Below are positions 19,468-31,441 of a DNA stretch of 64,000 nt, one piece after another. The notes beneath the pieces were generated by a model that saw nothing but the letters and a program-made list of their open reading frames with translations, was not told where the DNA came from and ran no database searches. Position numbers and translations under genes: made by a program. The stretch's first letter is position 1. The number at the start of each line of letters is the position of its first letter. The DNA lies in contig NZ_CCRF01000064.1 of assembly GCF_000751775.1 (NCBI RefSeq), positions 41,123 through 105,122 on the forward strand. The letters run 5' to 3'. The stretch comes from Caldibacillus thermoamylovorans. GTDB lineage: Bacteria > Bacillota > Bacilli > Bacillales > Caldibacillaceae.

Positions 19468-19968
19468 TTATATCTTATTATTTGGGCGAAACGGCTTTTT
19501 GGCACGAGGGGGTCCTAATATTTCTGACCATATAATACCCTCAACGACTTTATGAGCAGATCGGTTTGGCAATGGTTGAGAAGCCATTGCTTGCTTCCTT
19601 GATAATTCTGTTTTTAAGTTTGTATATTCCTGCTGGAGCTGCTTTGTTGTTTGAGCGGTTTGGACTACCTCTGTTTTCTTTTCCTCAATCACCGGCCTTA
19701 TTTTTTTCGCTTGCTGAGTGACGGTCGGCAGATGTTTTTGAACTTCTTGTCTTAATTTCTCTTCCATTTCCCGTTTTAATACGTCAAAAGGTTTTTCTTT
19801 TTTCTCTGTCGTTTTCTCAGCTTGCCGTATATCTTTCTTCCCGGGCGGAAGGGGGTTTATCGGTTTAGTTGATGTATCTTTATTATTTTCTTTCCTTCCA
19901 AGTAAAGAAAGAATCCCGCCTATAATTATGATTACAAGAGGTATATTATTCAATATAAATTCGATCAT
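19468..19968 (-). CDS. Small membrane-anchored protein, YqfB position
   Basis: 166 residues from ATG 19968 behind GGGGGAA. One N-terminal membrane helix (about 3-24, FILNNIPLVIIIIGGILSLLG), then a long charged, probably coiled-coil region (about 50-130) and a short C-terminal segment ending in IWSEILGPPRAKKPFRP. It occupies the place between floA and yqfC where B. subtilis has the small gene yqfB, but I cannot confirm homology. The C-terminal motif may be an interaction site. Its placement 23 bases after floA suggests a role in the same membrane context. Confidence 0.75.
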   Translation of the reverse strand: MIEFILNNIPLVIIIIGGILSLLGRKENNKDTSTKPINPLPPGKKDIRQAEKTTEKKEKPFDVLKREMEEKLRQEVQKHLPTVTQQAKKIRPVIEEKKTEVVQTAQTTKQLQQEYTNLKTELSRKQAMASQPLPNRSAHKVVEGIIWSEILGPPRAKKPFRPNNKI

Positions 19969-19991
19969 GAGGGAATTCCCCCTTCATCTTT

Positions 19992-20981
19992 CTACTTTTT
20001 ATCTTGATCATTATTCACATCAGTTGCTTTACTAATTGATTGTCTCATGTCGGTATCAGCCATGATATTTTTATAATTCATATAATCCATAACACCGAGA
20101 TTTCCCGATTTTAGTGCGTCTGCCAAAGCAAGCGGAACTTGGGATTCTGCTTCCACCACTTTTGCTCTCATTTCTTGAACACGAGCCACCATTTCTTGTT
20201 CAGTAGCAACAGCCATGGCCCTGCGTTCTTCTGCTTTTGCCTGAGCAATTTTCTTATCGGCCTCAGCTTGGTCCGTTTGCAACATCGCACCGATATTTTT
20301 ACCGATATCAACGTCGGCAATATCAATCGATAGAATTTCAAAGGCAGTTCCGGCATCTAAACCTTTTTTCAAAACAGTTTGTGAAATTAAATCAGGGTTT
20401 TCAAGTACGGCTTTATGGTCTCTTGATCCCCCAATTGTACTGACGATCCCTTCACCAACACGGGCAATAATCGTTTCTTCACCGGCACCACCGACGAGAC
20501 GATCAATATTAGCCCGAACGGTAATTCTTGCCTTTGCTTTCACTTCAATGCCATCCAAGGCAACCCCGGAAATAAACGGTGTTTCAATCACTTTCGGGTT
20601 AACGCTCATTTGTACGGCTTCCAATACATCCCGTCCTGCCAAGTCGATCGCTGCACAACGTTCAAAGGTCAAATCAATATTTGCTCTTTGGGCGGCAATC
20701 AGTGCATTGACAACACGGTCGACATTTCCTCCGGCCAAATAATGACTTTCCAATTGGTTAATCCCGACAGGCAAACCGGCTTTATGGGCTTTAATTAACG
20801 GATTAACGATTCGGCCCGGAATAACTCTTCTCAGGCGCATCCCAACTAATGTAAAAATACTTACCCTTACCCCTGCAGCTAAAGCGGAAATCCAGAGTGC
20901 CACCGGAATAAAGGATAATAATAAAACGAGAAAAATAATAATTATCGCTGCAAAAATTAATGGAACAAAATTAAAGGGCAT
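19992..20981 (-). CDS. floA: Flotillin-like membrane scaffold FloA
   Basis: 329 residues from ATG 20981 behind AAAAAGGAGG. An N-terminal hydrophobic segment (about 7-45) inserts in the membrane, followed by a PHB/SPFH-like domain and an alanine/glutamate-rich coiled coil (about 235-290, with [25 protein letters not shown]). FloA organises functional membrane microdomains. It follows yqeZ (an NfeD protein) after 31 bases, the classic NfeD-flotillin pair in which the NfeD partner is needed for proper assembly. Confidence 0.96.
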   Translation of the reverse strand: MPFNFVPLIFAAIIIIFLVLLLSFIPVALWISALAAGVRVSIFTLVGMRLRRVIPGRIVNPLIKAHKAGLPVGINQLESHYLAGGNVDRVVNALIAAQRANIDLTFERCAAIDLAGRDVLEAVQMSVNPKVIETPFISGVALDGIEVKAKARITVRANIDRLVGGAGEETIIARVGEGIVSTIGGSRDHKAVLENPDLISQTVLKKGLDAGTAFEILSIDIADVDIGKNIGAMLQTDQAEADKKIAQAKAEERRAMAVATEQEMVARVQEMRAKVVEAESQVPLALADALKSGNLGVMDYMNYKNIMADTDMRQSISKATDVNNDQDKK

Positions 20982-21012
20982 GAATGATCCTCCTTTTTAT
21001 ATGTTAAATAAT

Positions 21013-22329
21013 TTAATCAACCAGTTCACGAACAACGATACGAACGCCTTCTACCTCCACAACCTCAACACGAGCACCGCTATTGATAAAGCCGCCTTCT
21101 GTCACCGCATCAATGCGCTCATTATCAATAATGATGGTCCCCGATGGGCGCAGCGGGGTGAGGGCTATACCTGTTTTTCCTAACAAATCTGTTCTTGACG
21201 CATTTGAGACATAACCTTTTTCTGTACTTGTTGAATCACTCAACACAATCTTATTGAACACTTTGATTTTTTTCCCAAAAAACTTCATTAGAATCACCAT
21301 CGCCGTTATTGCAACTGCTATTGCAATGAATAAACTTATGCTCATAAAAACAATACTTTTCCCGGCTAAAATGATGGAAAATAAAATACTTCCCAGACCG
21401 AGAAATCCGACAATACCCCCGGGAACAAATAATTCAACAACAATTAATATTATACCTAAAATAAATAAAATTAGCGATTCATATCCGGCGAGTCCAGCAA
21501 TATAATGTCCGTAGAAAAATAAGAGCAGTGAAGTCAGACCGGCAATTCCCGGAAGACCAAAACCCGGTGAATAAAGTTCAATGACTAACCCGAGACTGGC
21601 AATGGTCAATAAAATCGGGACTATAAACGGATTTGTTACAAATTCAGCAATCCGCTCCGACCAGGATTTATTTACCTGTTTGATTTCTGCATTTTCGTAC
21701 CCTAATGTATTCAACAGCTCATTTTTATTTGCAACAATTCCTTCTGCATAACCGACTTCAACACTTTGGGCGGCAGTCAAAGTCAATAATTTTCCTTTTG
21801 GAGCGCCGTATTCCGGAAGATCAATGGAATCATCCGCCATCGCCATCGCATAAATGGGATCTCTACCGTTTTGTTCGGCAGCCGATTTCATTGCCGCCAG
21901 CCAATAACTTTGTGCTTTTTGATCTGCGGCATTTCCGTTTTGTGTGATGACTGCAGCAGCACCGATCGTTGCATTGGGGACCATATAAATTTCATCCATA
22001 TTCAATGCAATATATGCACCGGCCGATAAAGCATCATGGTTGATAAAGGCGATTGTTTTCACATCCGTATCGCCTAAAATTTTTGCAATATCTGAAGCTG
22101 CGTCAACCGCTCCACCCGGTGTATGGATTTCAAAAATGATCGCATTAGCTTGATTTTCTTCGGCAGTGGAAATGGCACGCCCGATAAACTCGGATAGACC
22201 TTTCGTTACTTCACTATCAATCTTAGCATAATAAACAAGATCATTATTCGCATCTGTTTCATGGAAGGTCATTAACAGAAACGGGAGTAAAATCAGAAGA
22301 AAACTTAACCGTAAAATCTTCTTATGCAA
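21013..22329 (-). CDS. yqeZ: NfeD-family membrane serine protease YqeZ
   Basis: 438 residues from TTG 22329 behind AAGGGAGG. Signal peptide (about 1-26), an outside ClpP/SppA-like serine protease domain (about 30-225; catalytic serine likely in HDALSAGAYIAL), several membrane helices (about 230-350) and a C-terminal OB-fold NfeD domain (about 370-438). It pairs with FloA directly downstream. The long form with the protease domain (NfeD1b type) is the one usually coupled to YqfA-type flotillins. Confidence 0.94.
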   Translation of the reverse strand: MHKKILRLSFLLILLPFLLMTFHETDANNDLVYYAKIDSEVTKGLSEFIGRAISTAEENQANAIIFEIHTPGGAVDAASDIAKILGDTDVKTIAFINHDALSAGAYIALNMDEIYMVPNATIGAAAVITQNGNAADQKAQSYWLAAMKSAAEQNGRDPIYAMAMADDSIDLPEYGAPKGKLLTLTAAQSVEVGYAEGIVANKNELLNTLGYENAEIKQVNKSWSERIAEFVTNPFIVPILLTIASLGLVIELYSPGFGLPGIAGLTSLLLFFYGHYIAGLAGYESLILFILGIILIVVELFVPGGIVGFLGLGSILFSIILAGKSIVFMSISLFIAIAVAITAMVILMKFFGKKIKVFNKIVLSDSTSTEKGYVSNASRTDLLGKTGIALTPLRPSGTIIIDNERIDAVTEGGFINSGARVEVVEVEGVRIVVRELVD

Positions 22330-22433
22330 AGCAATGCCTCCCTTCTTTTCAAAGGTTAACTTATAATACGGATGGGAGCGAAAATGGTTTCATTTTTTAT
22401 AAATAATTATAGAAGCGGTTTTTAAATGAAAAA

Positions 22434-22465
22434 GGCTGTCCATGGATAAGACAAAATGGACAACC
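22434..22465 (-). terminator. Terminator between yqeY and yqeZ, possibly bidirectional
   Basis: GGCTGTCCAT / ATGGACAACC stem with T-rich flanks on both sides. It follows the yqeY stop on the minus strand, separating rpsU-yqeY from yqeZ-floA. Confidence 0.75.
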
Positions 22466-22488
22466 TTTTTTATCTATGAAAGCTGTAT

Positions 22489-22935
22489 CTATTTTGATAA
22501 CTCGCTTACAACAATTTTGTTCACGAGCGAACCATCAGCTTTTCCTTTTACTTTCGGCATAACAACTGCCATGACTTTCCCCATATCGGATTTAGAAGAA
22601 GCATCCACTTCCCGGATAGCCTCTTTGACGATTTCTTTTATTTCATCTTCAGTTAATTGTTCAGGCATATATTCTTTGACATAAGTAAGTTCTGTATTGA
22701 TTTTTTCAGCTAAGTCCGTCCGACCTGCTTTTTCAAATTCATGGAGGGAATCTTTTCGTTGTTTGACTTCACGTGAAAGAACGGTAATCTCTTCCTCTTC
22801 GGATAATTCTTTGCCAAGCTTAATCGCTTCATTTTGCAAAGCCGCTTTAATCATCCGAATGACTGAGAGTTTTTCCTTTTCCTTGTTCTTCATCGCGTGT
22901 TTCATATCTTCATTTAAACGTTCGAGAAGACTCAT
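22489..22935 (-). CDS. yqeY: YqeY, GatB/YqeY-domain protein
   Basis: 148 residues from ATG 22935 behind AAGAGGGTG. The whole protein is the helical domain that also forms the tail of GatB, which binds the tRNA D-loop in amidotransferases. Free-standing YqeY proteins are widespread, with no agreed function. It lies 12 bases after rpsU in the same transcription unit and before a terminator. The motif ELSKxxIxxLIxE-like end is replaced by [18 protein letters not shown], normal for the family. Confidence 0.93.
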   Translation of the reverse strand: MSLLERLNEDMKHAMKNKEKEKLSVIRMIKAALQNEAIKLGKELSEEEEITVLSREVKQRKDSLHEFEKAGRTDLAEKINTELTYVKEYMPEQLTEDEIKEIVKEAIREVDASSKSDMGKVMAVVMPKVKGKADGSLVNKIVVSELSK

Positions 22936-22947
22936 TTTTACACCCTC

Positions 22948-23121
22948 TTACCATTTCCGTTTTCTAGCAGCTTCAGACTTTTTCTTCCGTCTTACGCTTG
23001 GCTTCTCGTAAAATTCGCGTTTTCTAACTTCTTGCAGCGTACCCGTTTTTGATACTTGACGTTTGAAACGACGCAATGCATCATCAAGGGATTCATTTTT
23101 ACGAACGACTGTTTTTGACAT
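22948..23121 (-). CDS. rpsU: Small ribosomal subunit protein bS21
   Basis: 57 residues from ATG 23121 behind GGAGGGAGGG. Full-length S21 with the conserved [18 protein letters not shown] start and arginine/lysine-rich tail ([14 protein letters not shown]). It binds near the 3' end of 16S rRNA and helps initiation. Promoter at 23188-23216; the leader contains a short palindrome. Followed closely by yqeY. Confidence 0.98.
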   Translation of the reverse strand: MSKTVVRKNESLDDALRRFKRQVSKTGTLQEVRKREFYEKPSVRRKKKSEAARKRKW

Positions 23122-23160
23122 ATCTTTCCCTCCCTCCGAACAAAACACCTTACATCAAAC

Positions 23161-23178
23161 ACATGGGAAATTCCATGT
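23161..23178 (-). other. Palindrome in the rpsU leader
   Basis: ACATGG GAAATT CCATGT lies between the promoter and the rpsU ribosome site, so it can form a 6-pair hairpin in the mRNA leader. A role in autogenous control is possible but unproven. Confidence 0.45.
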
Positions 23179-23187
23179 ACCTACAAA

Positions 23188-23216
23188 ATTATAATAAAAA
23201 AATCAAGTTTGGTCAA
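23188..23216 (-). promoter_or_regulatory. Sigma-A promoter of rpsU-yqeY
   Basis: Minus strand TTGACC (23211-23216), 17-base spacer, TATAAT (23188-23193). Confidence 0.72.
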
Positions 23217-23284
23217 CTAATCAACGTCAAATTTTGATGACATGTTTTCTCCCGCCTGACAATAAAATGGAATGGGGTGAGGAC

Positions 23285-24211
23285 ATGCTATCAATTTTCC
23301 AGTTTATTTTATATATATTGCTATTTATCGGCGGTATGACGGTCATGCGTACCGGTTTAATGAATATTTCCGGAAAAATAATGAAGGAGTGGCTGCTGAG
23401 GTTCACTTCAACTCCTTTTAAAGGTTTGCTATTTGGAATATTAATTACCGTGCTGTTACAAAGCAGTTCGGCCGTTATGATCTTAACTGTTGGATTTATT
23501 TCCGCCGGTCTGTTATCATTTCCGCAGTCAATCGGTATTATTCTTGGGACGAATATCGGGACGACTGCAACGGTTGAATTTTTAGCCTATGGGACCGATG
23601 AAATGATTATCCCCTTGTTAATCTTAGGCAGTATTTTTATATTAATTCCGATGACGAAAGCGCGGAATATCGGTTTGTTTTTTTATGGGTTAGGCGCCAT
23701 TTTTTTGGCCATGTTCGGTTTTGAACATTTAGCAGCCCCTTTGGCAGACAGTGACGCCATCCGGCCTTTGATCGCAAATGTTAACAACAGTGTACTCGTT
23801 TCCGCAATTGTCGGATGTATTTTAACAGCGATTATTCAATCGAGTACAGCGATGACCGGTATTGCCATGGGTTTTATGAATGCAAACATCGTAAATCTGC
23901 CCGCTGCGATTGCCTTAATGCTCGGTTCGAATATTGGAACATGCCTTGATGCATATATCGCCAGTATTGGTGGAGGACGGGAAGCGAAATTATCCGTCTA
24001 TGCCCATATTTGGTTAAACGTGGTCGGTGTTCTGTTGTTTCTTCCATTTACGGAAACGTTTGCCAAGTATATGGAGCATCTAAGCCTCATTCCGGAAAAA
24101 CAGTTAGCCCACGCCAGTGTTGTTTTTAATATTGTTGTTTCACTCCTTGTCCTGCCGTTTGCAAAACCATTCGCTGCGTTTATTGAAAATTTGCACGGTA
24201 ATAAAAGATAA
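23285..24211 (+). CDS. yqeW: Na/Pi-cotransporter family protein YqeW
   Basis: 308 residues from ATG 23285 behind GGGGTGAGG; the upstream in-frame ATGs at 23234 lack a ribosome site. Eight or more membrane helices with the duplicated QSSSA and QSSTA signatures (QSSSAVMILTVGF near 58 and QSSTAMTGIAMGF near 195), each paired with a GTNIGTT / GSNIGTC motif: the inverted-repeat Na-dependent phosphate transporter fold (PF02690). No PhoU domain is attached. It is divergent from rpsU, as in B. subtilis, and ends at a terminator shared with deoC. Confidence 0.92.
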   Translation: MLSIFQFILYILLFIGGMTVMRTGLMNISGKIMKEWLLRFTSTPFKGLLFGILITVLLQSSSAVMILTVGFISAGLLSFPQSIGIILGTNIGTTATVEFLAYGTDEMIIPLLILGSIFILIPMTKARNIGLFFYGLGAIFLAMFGFEHLAAPLADSDAIRPLIANVNNSVLVSAIVGCILTAIIQSSTAMTGIAMGFMNANIVNLPAAIALMLGSNIGTCLDAYIASIGGGREAKLSVYAHIWLNVVGVLLFLPFTETFAKYMEHLSLIPEKQLAHASVVFNIVVSLLVLPFAKPFAAFIENLHGNKR

Positions 24212-24292
24212 TGTAATTCAGTGGTATAGCTCCGGTTTCGTCGACAGTTTCGCGCAAATAAGCGAAAGACAGACGTACTATCTAAAAAAAGA

Positions 24293-24325
24293 ACCCAAAC
24301 TACTCAAAGAAAGAGTAATTTGGGT
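24293..24325 (-). terminator. Terminator between convergent yqeW and deoC
   Basis: ACCCAAACTACTC / GAGTAATTTGGGT hairpin; a seven-T run follows on the minus strand, so it mainly ends deoC. Confidence 0.85.
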
Positions 24326-24333
24326 GCTTACGG

Positions 24334-24984
24334 TTATTTCCATTCTTTTACAATAGCAACACCGGAACTTGCGCCAATCCGACTGGCTCCGGCTTCAATC
24401 ATCGCTTTGGCATCGGCGGCAGTTCTGACACCGCCGGAAGCTTTCACACCAATCTCAGGTCCAACCGTTTCACGCATTAATTGAATATCACCGGCAGTCG
24501 CACCGCCAGTTGAAAAACCGGTTGATGTTTTTACATAATCAGCACCCGCTTCGACCGCTAATCGGCAAGCGGTTTTTTTCTCATCATCGGTTAACAAACT
24601 GGTTTCAATAATGACTTTTACTAACGCTTGACCTTTTGCTGCATTGACAACCGCTTCAATATCGTTTTTTACGGCGGCAAGATCACCGCTTTTTAACGCA
24701 CCGATATTAATGACCATATCGACTTCTTTGGCACCATTATGGATTGCATTGACTGTTTCAAAAGCCTTCGTTTCTGATGTTGTCGCACCTAACGGGAAGC
24801 CAATTACTGTACAAACTTTCACATCAGAGCCTTCCAAAATGTTAGCGGCAAATGAAACCCAAGTTGGATTCACACATACTGAGAAAAAGCCATATTCTTT
24901 CGCTTCATTACATAATGTTTCAATTTGACTTTTGGTCGCATCCGCTTTAAGTAAAGTGTGATCAATATATTTTGCAATTTCCAT
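24334..24984 (-). CDS. deoC: Deoxyribose-phosphate aldolase
   Basis: 216 residues from ATG 24984 behind AAAGGAGCG. TIM-barrel class I aldolase: [11 protein letters not shown] start, Schiff-base lysine in [17 protein letters not shown], and the proton-relay lysine in [10 protein letters not shown]. It splits deoxyribose-5-phosphate to acetaldehyde and glyceraldehyde-3-phosphate in deoxynucleoside breakdown. Its place before mtaB differs from B. subtilis, where deoC lies with nupC and pdp. It may share the message of mtaB (36 bases apart). Confidence 0.97.
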   Translation of the reverse strand: MEIAKYIDHTLLKADATKSQIETLCNEAKEYGFFSVCVNPTWVSFAANILEGSDVKVCTVIGFPLGATTSETKAFETVNAIHNGAKEVDMVINIGALKSGDLAAVKNDIEAVVNAAKGQALVKVIIETSLLTDDEKKTACRLAVEAGADYVKTSTGFSTGGATAGDIQLMRETVGPEIGVKASGGVRTAADAKAMIEAGASRIGASSGVAIVKEWK

Positions 24985-25020
24985 GGTTGTTCGCTCCTTT
25001 AGGAAAAATTTGCTATCCGG

Positions 25021-26379
25021 TTAAATAATTAGTTTTTCACTTGCAACATATGTTTCGTTGTCGATAACCCGGGCAAATTGACCTTCACAGTATGGATAAC
25101 CGGCTTTGGTAATTTTCACGCGGACAATTTTCCCAAGCATATCTTCCGTTGCAGGGAAAACTACTTTCAAATAGTTATCAGAATGACCTTCGTATAAACC
25201 GCTATTTGGGTCTTCCTTGTAAGGTTCTTCCGGGATTACATCCAATACCTCCCCTTCAAAACGAGAGGCATATTCTTTCGCTAACTGATCCGATAAGGCA
25301 ATCAAGCGATGGACCCGTTCTTCTTTCACTGCTTCATCAATTTGGTTTTCCATACGGGCGGCAGGGGTTCCGGTCCGTTTTGAGTACGGGAATACATGGA
25401 GTTCTGCATATTTATGTTTTTTAATAAAATTATACGTTTCCATGAACTCTTCTTCTGTTTCACCCGGAAAACCGACAATGACATCGGAAGTTACCGCCAA
25501 ATCCGGTACAGCCTTTTTCAATTTCAATAATCTTTCTTCGTATTCGGCCATGGTGTATTTTCTTCTCATTCGTTTCAACACGGTGTCAGAACCGGATTGG
25601 AGCGGAATATGCATATGGCGCACAATAACTTTTGACTTTTCAATCACATCAATCACTTCATCTGTCAGTTGGCTGGCTTCAATGGAAGAAATGCGCAATC
25701 GTTTTAAACGGGGCACTTGCTCTTCTAAGTCTTTTAAGAGCATCGCTAAATTATAATCCTTTAAGTCTTGACCGTAACCACCAGTATGTATTCCGGTTAA
25801 CACGATTTCATTATATCCCGCATCAACAAGAGTTTGAGCCTGCCGGATGACTTCTTTCGGATCGCGGGAACGCATTAATCCTCTTGCCCAAGGAATGATG
25901 CAGAACGTACAAAAGTTATTGCAGCCTTCTTGAATCTTCAAGGTAGCACGATGACGGTCGGTAAAATATGGAACGCTCATTTCTTCATAGACACGGTTTT
26001 TCATAATATTACGAACGGCATTGATCGGTTTCCGCACCTTACGATATTGCTCAATGTAATCCAGCATTTTTAACCGGTCTTGCGTACCGATGACAATGTC
26101 AACACCGGGAATTTCCATAATTTCTGCAGGTGAGGTCTGTGCATAGCAACCGGTAACACAAATAACGGCATCCGGATTTTGCCGAATTGCACGACGGATT
26201 ACCTGCCTGCTTTTCTTATCACCGGTATTGGTAACTGTACAAGTATTAATGACATACACATCCGAGTTTTGTTCAAACTCCACACGTTCATACCCATTTT
26301 GTTTAAACAGCTGCCAAATCGCCTCTGTTTCGTAATGGTTTACTTTACATCCAAGTGTATAAAAAGCGACGGTAGACAA
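25021..26379 (-). CDS. mtaB: tRNA ms2t6A37 methylthiotransferase MtaB (YqeV)
   Basis: 452 residues from TTG 26379, six bases after GAGGTG; the frame could extend three codons further. N-terminal UPF0004 domain with cluster-binding cysteines (LGCKVN, NTCTVT, CVTGCYAQ), radical-SAM core CNNFCTFCIIPWARG (CxxxCxxC), and a C-terminal TRAM domain (about 385-450). It adds the methylthio group to t6A at position 37 of ANN-decoding tRNAs. The ribosome site includes the stop codon of rsmE, five bases away, indicating coupling. Confidence 0.96.
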   Translation of the reverse strand: MSTVAFYTLGCKVNHYETEAIWQLFKQNGYERVEFEQNSDVYVINTCTVTNTGDKKSRQVIRRAIRQNPDAVICVTGCYAQTSPAEIMEIPGVDIVIGTQDRLKMLDYIEQYRKVRKPINAVRNIMKNRVYEEMSVPYFTDRHRATLKIQEGCNNFCTFCIIPWARGLMRSRDPKEVIRQAQTLVDAGYNEIVLTGIHTGGYGQDLKDYNLAMLLKDLEEQVPRLKRLRISSIEASQLTDEVIDVIEKSKVIVRHMHIPLQSGSDTVLKRMRRKYTMAEYEERLLKLKKAVPDLAVTSDVIVGFPGETEEEFMETYNFIKKHKYAELHVFPYSKRTGTPAARMENQIDEAVKEERVHRLIALSDQLAKEYASRFEGEVLDVIPEEPYKEDPNSGLYEGHSDNYLKVVFPATEDMLGKIVRVKITKAGYPYCEGQFARVIDNETYVASEKLII

Positions 26380-26384
26380 ACAGA

Positions 26385-27137
26385 TCACCTCAATAATTCA
26401 AAATAAAATGATATCGCAGCCAGTGCATACAAAGGTGCAGTTTCAGCCCTAAGAATCCTTGGACCAAGGCCGCATACGATAAAGTCATTCGCCTTTAATG
26501 CATCGATCTCAGCTTTTGAGAATCCTCCCTCCGGACCAGAAACAAAAAGGAGAGCCTCACCCGCTTGCAACTCTTTTAATGTTTGGGGGAGTTGTTCACG
26601 GTGATGATTTCGCCCCTCCTCCTCATAGGCGACTATCTTTTTTTCATATGATTGACTAATTAATAATAATTCTTGAAAGGAAACAGGTTCTAAACATTTC
26701 GGAATCATGGTTCGTTCCGATTGTTCAGCAGCTTCTTTGGCAATTTTTTGCCAACGTTCCAATCGTCGCTTCCTTTTCTTTTCTTCCAATTTTACAATGG
26801 AACGTTCGGAAGTAAATGGAAGAAACGCAGCGGCTCCCAATTCAGTTCCCTTCTGAACTACTATATCGAATTTGTCCCCTTTTAGCAACCCGCCGGCAAC
26901 TGTAACCTTGATCGGCAGCTCACGAACTTCATCGCGAACCGAAACCACTTTTGCTTCAAGAACATCCGGTAAAATGTTGGCTATTTCACATATGGCGGTC
27001 TGCCCATTAGGGAACACAACGTCGATTTTACTCCCAACTGTCATCCGCATAACCCGAACAATATGGTGGAAATCATCCCCGCGAATCTCGATTTTTCCAT
27101 TTTCATATTCATTGTTTTCCAGAAAATAACGTTGCAC
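26385..27137 (-). CDS. rsmE: 16S rRNA m3U1498 methyltransferase RsmE
   Basis: 250 residues from GTG 27137 (MQRYFLE), chosen because family members begin there and because a longer frame would overlap prmA. N-terminal PUA-like domain and C-terminal SPOUT trefoil-knot domain with SGPEGGFSKAEID and LGPRILRAETAPLYAL, the SAM-binding loops. It methylates U1498 in the 30S decoding region. It sits between prmA and mtaB as in B. subtilis. Confidence 0.95.
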   Translation of the reverse strand: MQRYFLENNEYENGKIEIRGDDFHHIVRVMRMTVGSKIDVVFPNGQTAICEIANILPDVLEAKVVSVRDEVRELPIKVTVAGGLLKGDKFDIVVQKGTELGAAAFLPFTSERSIVKLEEKKRKRRLERWQKIAKEAAEQSERTMIPKCLEPVSFQELLLISQSYEKKIVAYEEEGRNHHREQLPQTLKELQAGEALLFVSGPEGGFSKAEIDALKANDFIVCGLGPRILRAETAPLYALAAISFYFELLR

Positions 27138-27163
27138 TGTCTGTTCACACTTTCTAAAGCAGA

Positions 27164-28099
27164 TTATTTTTTGGCAATAAAAGTGATCCAATCTTCCATA
27201 ACTAACGTTTCCTCAATTGTAAAACCGGCTTGTAAAAGGGCGTCTTCTACTTCTTTCCGTTTTTGGTTGATAATGCCGGATGTAATGAAATAGCCGCCAT
27301 CCTTTAATAAAGCATGTGCATCATTTGTAAACCGGAGAATAATTTCAGCTAACAAATTTCCGACAATAATATTGGCCTTTTGATTAATCCCGTCCAATAA
27401 ATTATTTTGTTTAACCGTTACTTTCGCGTCAACTTTATTCAATTTCACATTCAATTTGGCGCTCTGAACAGCGATTTCATCTAAATCAAGCGCCAATACT
27501 TCATCCGCCTGTAGAAGGGCTGCTGCAATACTTAAAACACCGGAGCCTGTGCCGACATCAATGACGAAATCACCGGGTTTTACCGTCCGTTCCAGCGCCT
27601 GAATACTCATGACGGTTGTCGGATGTGTCCCGGTTCCAAAGGCCATGCCCGGATCAAGTTCAATAATGAGTTCATCGGTCTTAACAGGCTCATATTCTTC
27701 CCAAGTTGGAACAATCGTAAATTTACTTGAAATTTTGACCGGATGGTAATATTTTTTCCAAGCTGTGGCCCATTCTTCCTCATGGACTTCACTGATTGTC
27801 ACTTTATTTTTTCCAATATCAATATTAAATAAAATCAAGTTGTTTATAGCCTGTTTAATTTCTTCAACCGTTTCCCCAAGAAAGCTGTTAACCGGTAAAT
27901 ATGCCTTCATAATAACACCTTCATCAGGGTAATCATGAGGATCCAATTCGTAAATTTCACCAAACTGATCTTTTCGCTCTTTATACAGTTCGAATGAATC
28001 CTCAATGACGATTCCGCTCGCACCAGCCTCATATAAAATATTCGAAATTGGCTCAACCGCTTCATTTGTCGTATGGATGCTTATTTCAGACCATTTCAT
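27164..28099 (-). CDS. prmA: Ribosomal protein L11 methyltransferase
   Basis: 311 residues from ATG 28099 ([11 protein letters not shown]), nine bases after AGAGGGG. Class I SAM enzyme with the PrmA signature [17 protein letters not shown] motif [16 protein letters not shown] and the active-site NLLAEI. The N-terminal L11-binding domain is complete (about 1-100). It trimethylates residues of ribosomal protein L11. It follows dnaJ by about 115 bases, its usual place at the end of the heat-shock operon. Confidence 0.97.
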   Translation of the reverse strand: MKWSEISIHTTNEAVEPISNILYEAGASGIVIEDSFELYKERKDQFGEIYELDPHDYPDEGVIMKAYLPVNSFLGETVEEIKQAINNLILFNIDIGKNKVTISEVHEEEWATAWKKYYHPVKISSKFTIVPTWEEYEPVKTDELIIELDPGMAFGTGTHPTTVMSIQALERTVKPGDFVIDVGTGSGVLSIAAALLQADEVLALDLDEIAVQSAKLNVKLNKVDAKVTVKQNNLLDGINQKANIIVGNLLAEIILRFTNDAHALLKDGGYFITSGIINQKRKEVEDALLQAGFTIEETLVMEDWITFIAKK

Positions 28100-28213
28100 T
28101 TGAAACAACCCCTCTTAATCATGTGACTTTTCCTGTCCGATTGTTGTTTTAGTCCAGTCACGATTTTTATCAATTTGCAGCTAAAAGTAATCATTCATCT
28201 GAATAGAGTCTAA

Positions 28214-29350
28214 TTATTCGCCTTTAAATGCCCGCTTCACTTTTTCAAAAAAAGTATCTGTTTGTTCATCAGGAGTCTTTCCGCTAATTTCAGCAAATTC
28301 ACGAAGGAGTTGTTTTTGTTTCTCTGTTAATTTTGTGGGCGTAACAATTCGAACAATTACATGCTGGTCACCCGGTGTTGTGCTGCGGACACTTTTCACA
28401 CCTTTACCACGGAGACGGAATTTTGTATTTGTTTGTGTACCTGCAGGAATTTTTAATTTGACCTTGCCATAAAGTGTTGGAACCTCAATTTCATCCCCTA
28501 AAGCAGCTTGGACAAACGAAATTGGCATTTCACAATAAATATCATCGCTGTCCCTTTCAAAAAACTCATGTTCTTTTACTTGAAAGATGATATACAAATC
28601 ACCATTTGGTCCCCCGTTAATTCCGGGCTCACCCTTACCGGCAACACGTAATTGTTGACCATTATCAATACCGGCTGGAATTTTTATATGAATTTTTTTC
28701 CGCTTTTTCACTTTCCCGGTACCGTGACATGTCGGGCATTTATGTTTGATTACCTGACCCGTTCCTCCGCAGTGATGACATACCCTTCGATTGACGATAC
28801 GGCCAAAAGGTGTATTTTGTTCTGTACTAATTTGCCCACTGCCATGACAGTACGGACATTCTTCCGGATGAGTACCCGGTTTTGCGCCGGAACCGTGACA
28901 AGTCGAACATTCTTCTTCCCTTGGAATTTCAATATCTGTTTCCTTACCAAAAACTGCTTCTTCAAATGTAAGCGTCATCGTATATTGAAGATCGGCCCCT
29001 TGCCTTGGTGCATTCGGATTACGACGTCTCGTACTTCCTCCACCGAAAAATGTATTCAAAATATCTTCAAAACCGCCGAACCCGGCATCACTGAAGCCGC
29101 CAAATCCACCAAATCCGTCAAAGTCCTGATTAGCTCCGGCATGTCCAAATTGGTCATATTGGGCTCTTTTCGTATCATCACTTAAAACCTCGTAAGCTTC
29201 ACTAATCTCCTTGAATTTTTCATCTGCACCGGGCTCTTTATTAATATCAGGATGGTATTGCTTCGATAATTTCCGGTAAGCACGTTTAATTTCATCTTTT
29301 GATGCATCTTTACTTACACCGAGGATCTCATAATAATCCCGTTTAGCCAT
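28214..29350 (-). CDS. dnaJ: Chaperone protein DnaJ (Hsp40)
   Basis: 378 residues from ATG 29350 behind GGGGAG. J-domain (about 1-70) with HPD in [10 protein letters not shown], a Gly/Phe-rich linker (about 75-110), four CxxCxGxG zinc repeats ([32 protein letters not shown]; about 148-205) and the C-terminal substrate-binding domains. It delivers clients to DnaK and stimulates its ATPase. Separated from dnaK by a terminator, so expression may be lower. Confidence 0.98.
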   Translation of the reverse strand: MAKRDYYEILGVSKDASKDEIKRAYRKLSKQYHPDINKEPGADEKFKEISEAYEVLSDDTKRAQYDQFGHAGANQDFDGFGGFGGFSDAGFGGFEDILNTFFGGGSTRRRNPNAPRQGADLQYTMTLTFEEAVFGKETDIEIPREEECSTCHGSGAKPGTHPEECPYCHGSGQISTEQNTPFGRIVNRRVCHHCGGTGQVIKHKCPTCHGTGKVKKRKKIHIKIPAGIDNGQQLRVAGKGEPGINGGPNGDLYIIFQVKEHEFFERDSDDIYCEMPISFVQAALGDEIEVPTLYGKVKLKIPAGTQTNTKFRLRGKGVKSVRSTTPGDQHVIVRIVTPTKLTEKQKQLLREFAEISGKTPDEQTDTFFEKVKRAFKGE

Positions 29351-29507
29351 TCTTTCCACTCCCCGAACATTTTCACATACAAATTATTCTAACACCGCTG
29401 GAAGATAATTAGCAACTGATAAAAGATTTTAATGAACCTTCCATCAGATGTGCCTTCATGCCCGTTCTTGCCGGGGATCAAATCCCCACTAATAAGGGCA
29501 ATACTGC

Positions 29508-29545
29508 AAAAAGTCAAAGCCAAGTGAACTTGACTTTGACTTTTT
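29508..29545 (-). terminator. Hairpin between dnaK and dnaJ
   Basis: AAAAAGTCAAAG pairs with CTTTGACTTTTT, and an inner CAAG TGAA CTTG extends the stem. Lying inside the heat-shock operon, it probably lowers read-through from dnaK to dnaJ or stabilises the dnaK 3' end. Adjacent GGGGATCAAATCCCC (about 29473-29487) is a second small hairpin. Confidence 0.8.
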
Positions 29546-29578
29546 AGAAGTTTACCACTACCCTGTTAGAATACTACA

Positions 29579-31426
<1,848 letters not shown>

Positions 31427-31441
31427 TCACTTGAATATGTA

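Noticed and set aside
23234..23284. N-terminal extension of yqeW
   Set aside because: ATG 23285 has an ideal ribosome site and begins at the first membrane helix; the upstream codons are in the promoter region.
28652..29185. Open frame of 177 codons opposite dnaJ
   Set aside because: It is the complement of the zinc and Gly/Phe regions of dnaJ; cysteine and threonine excess is a shadow effect.
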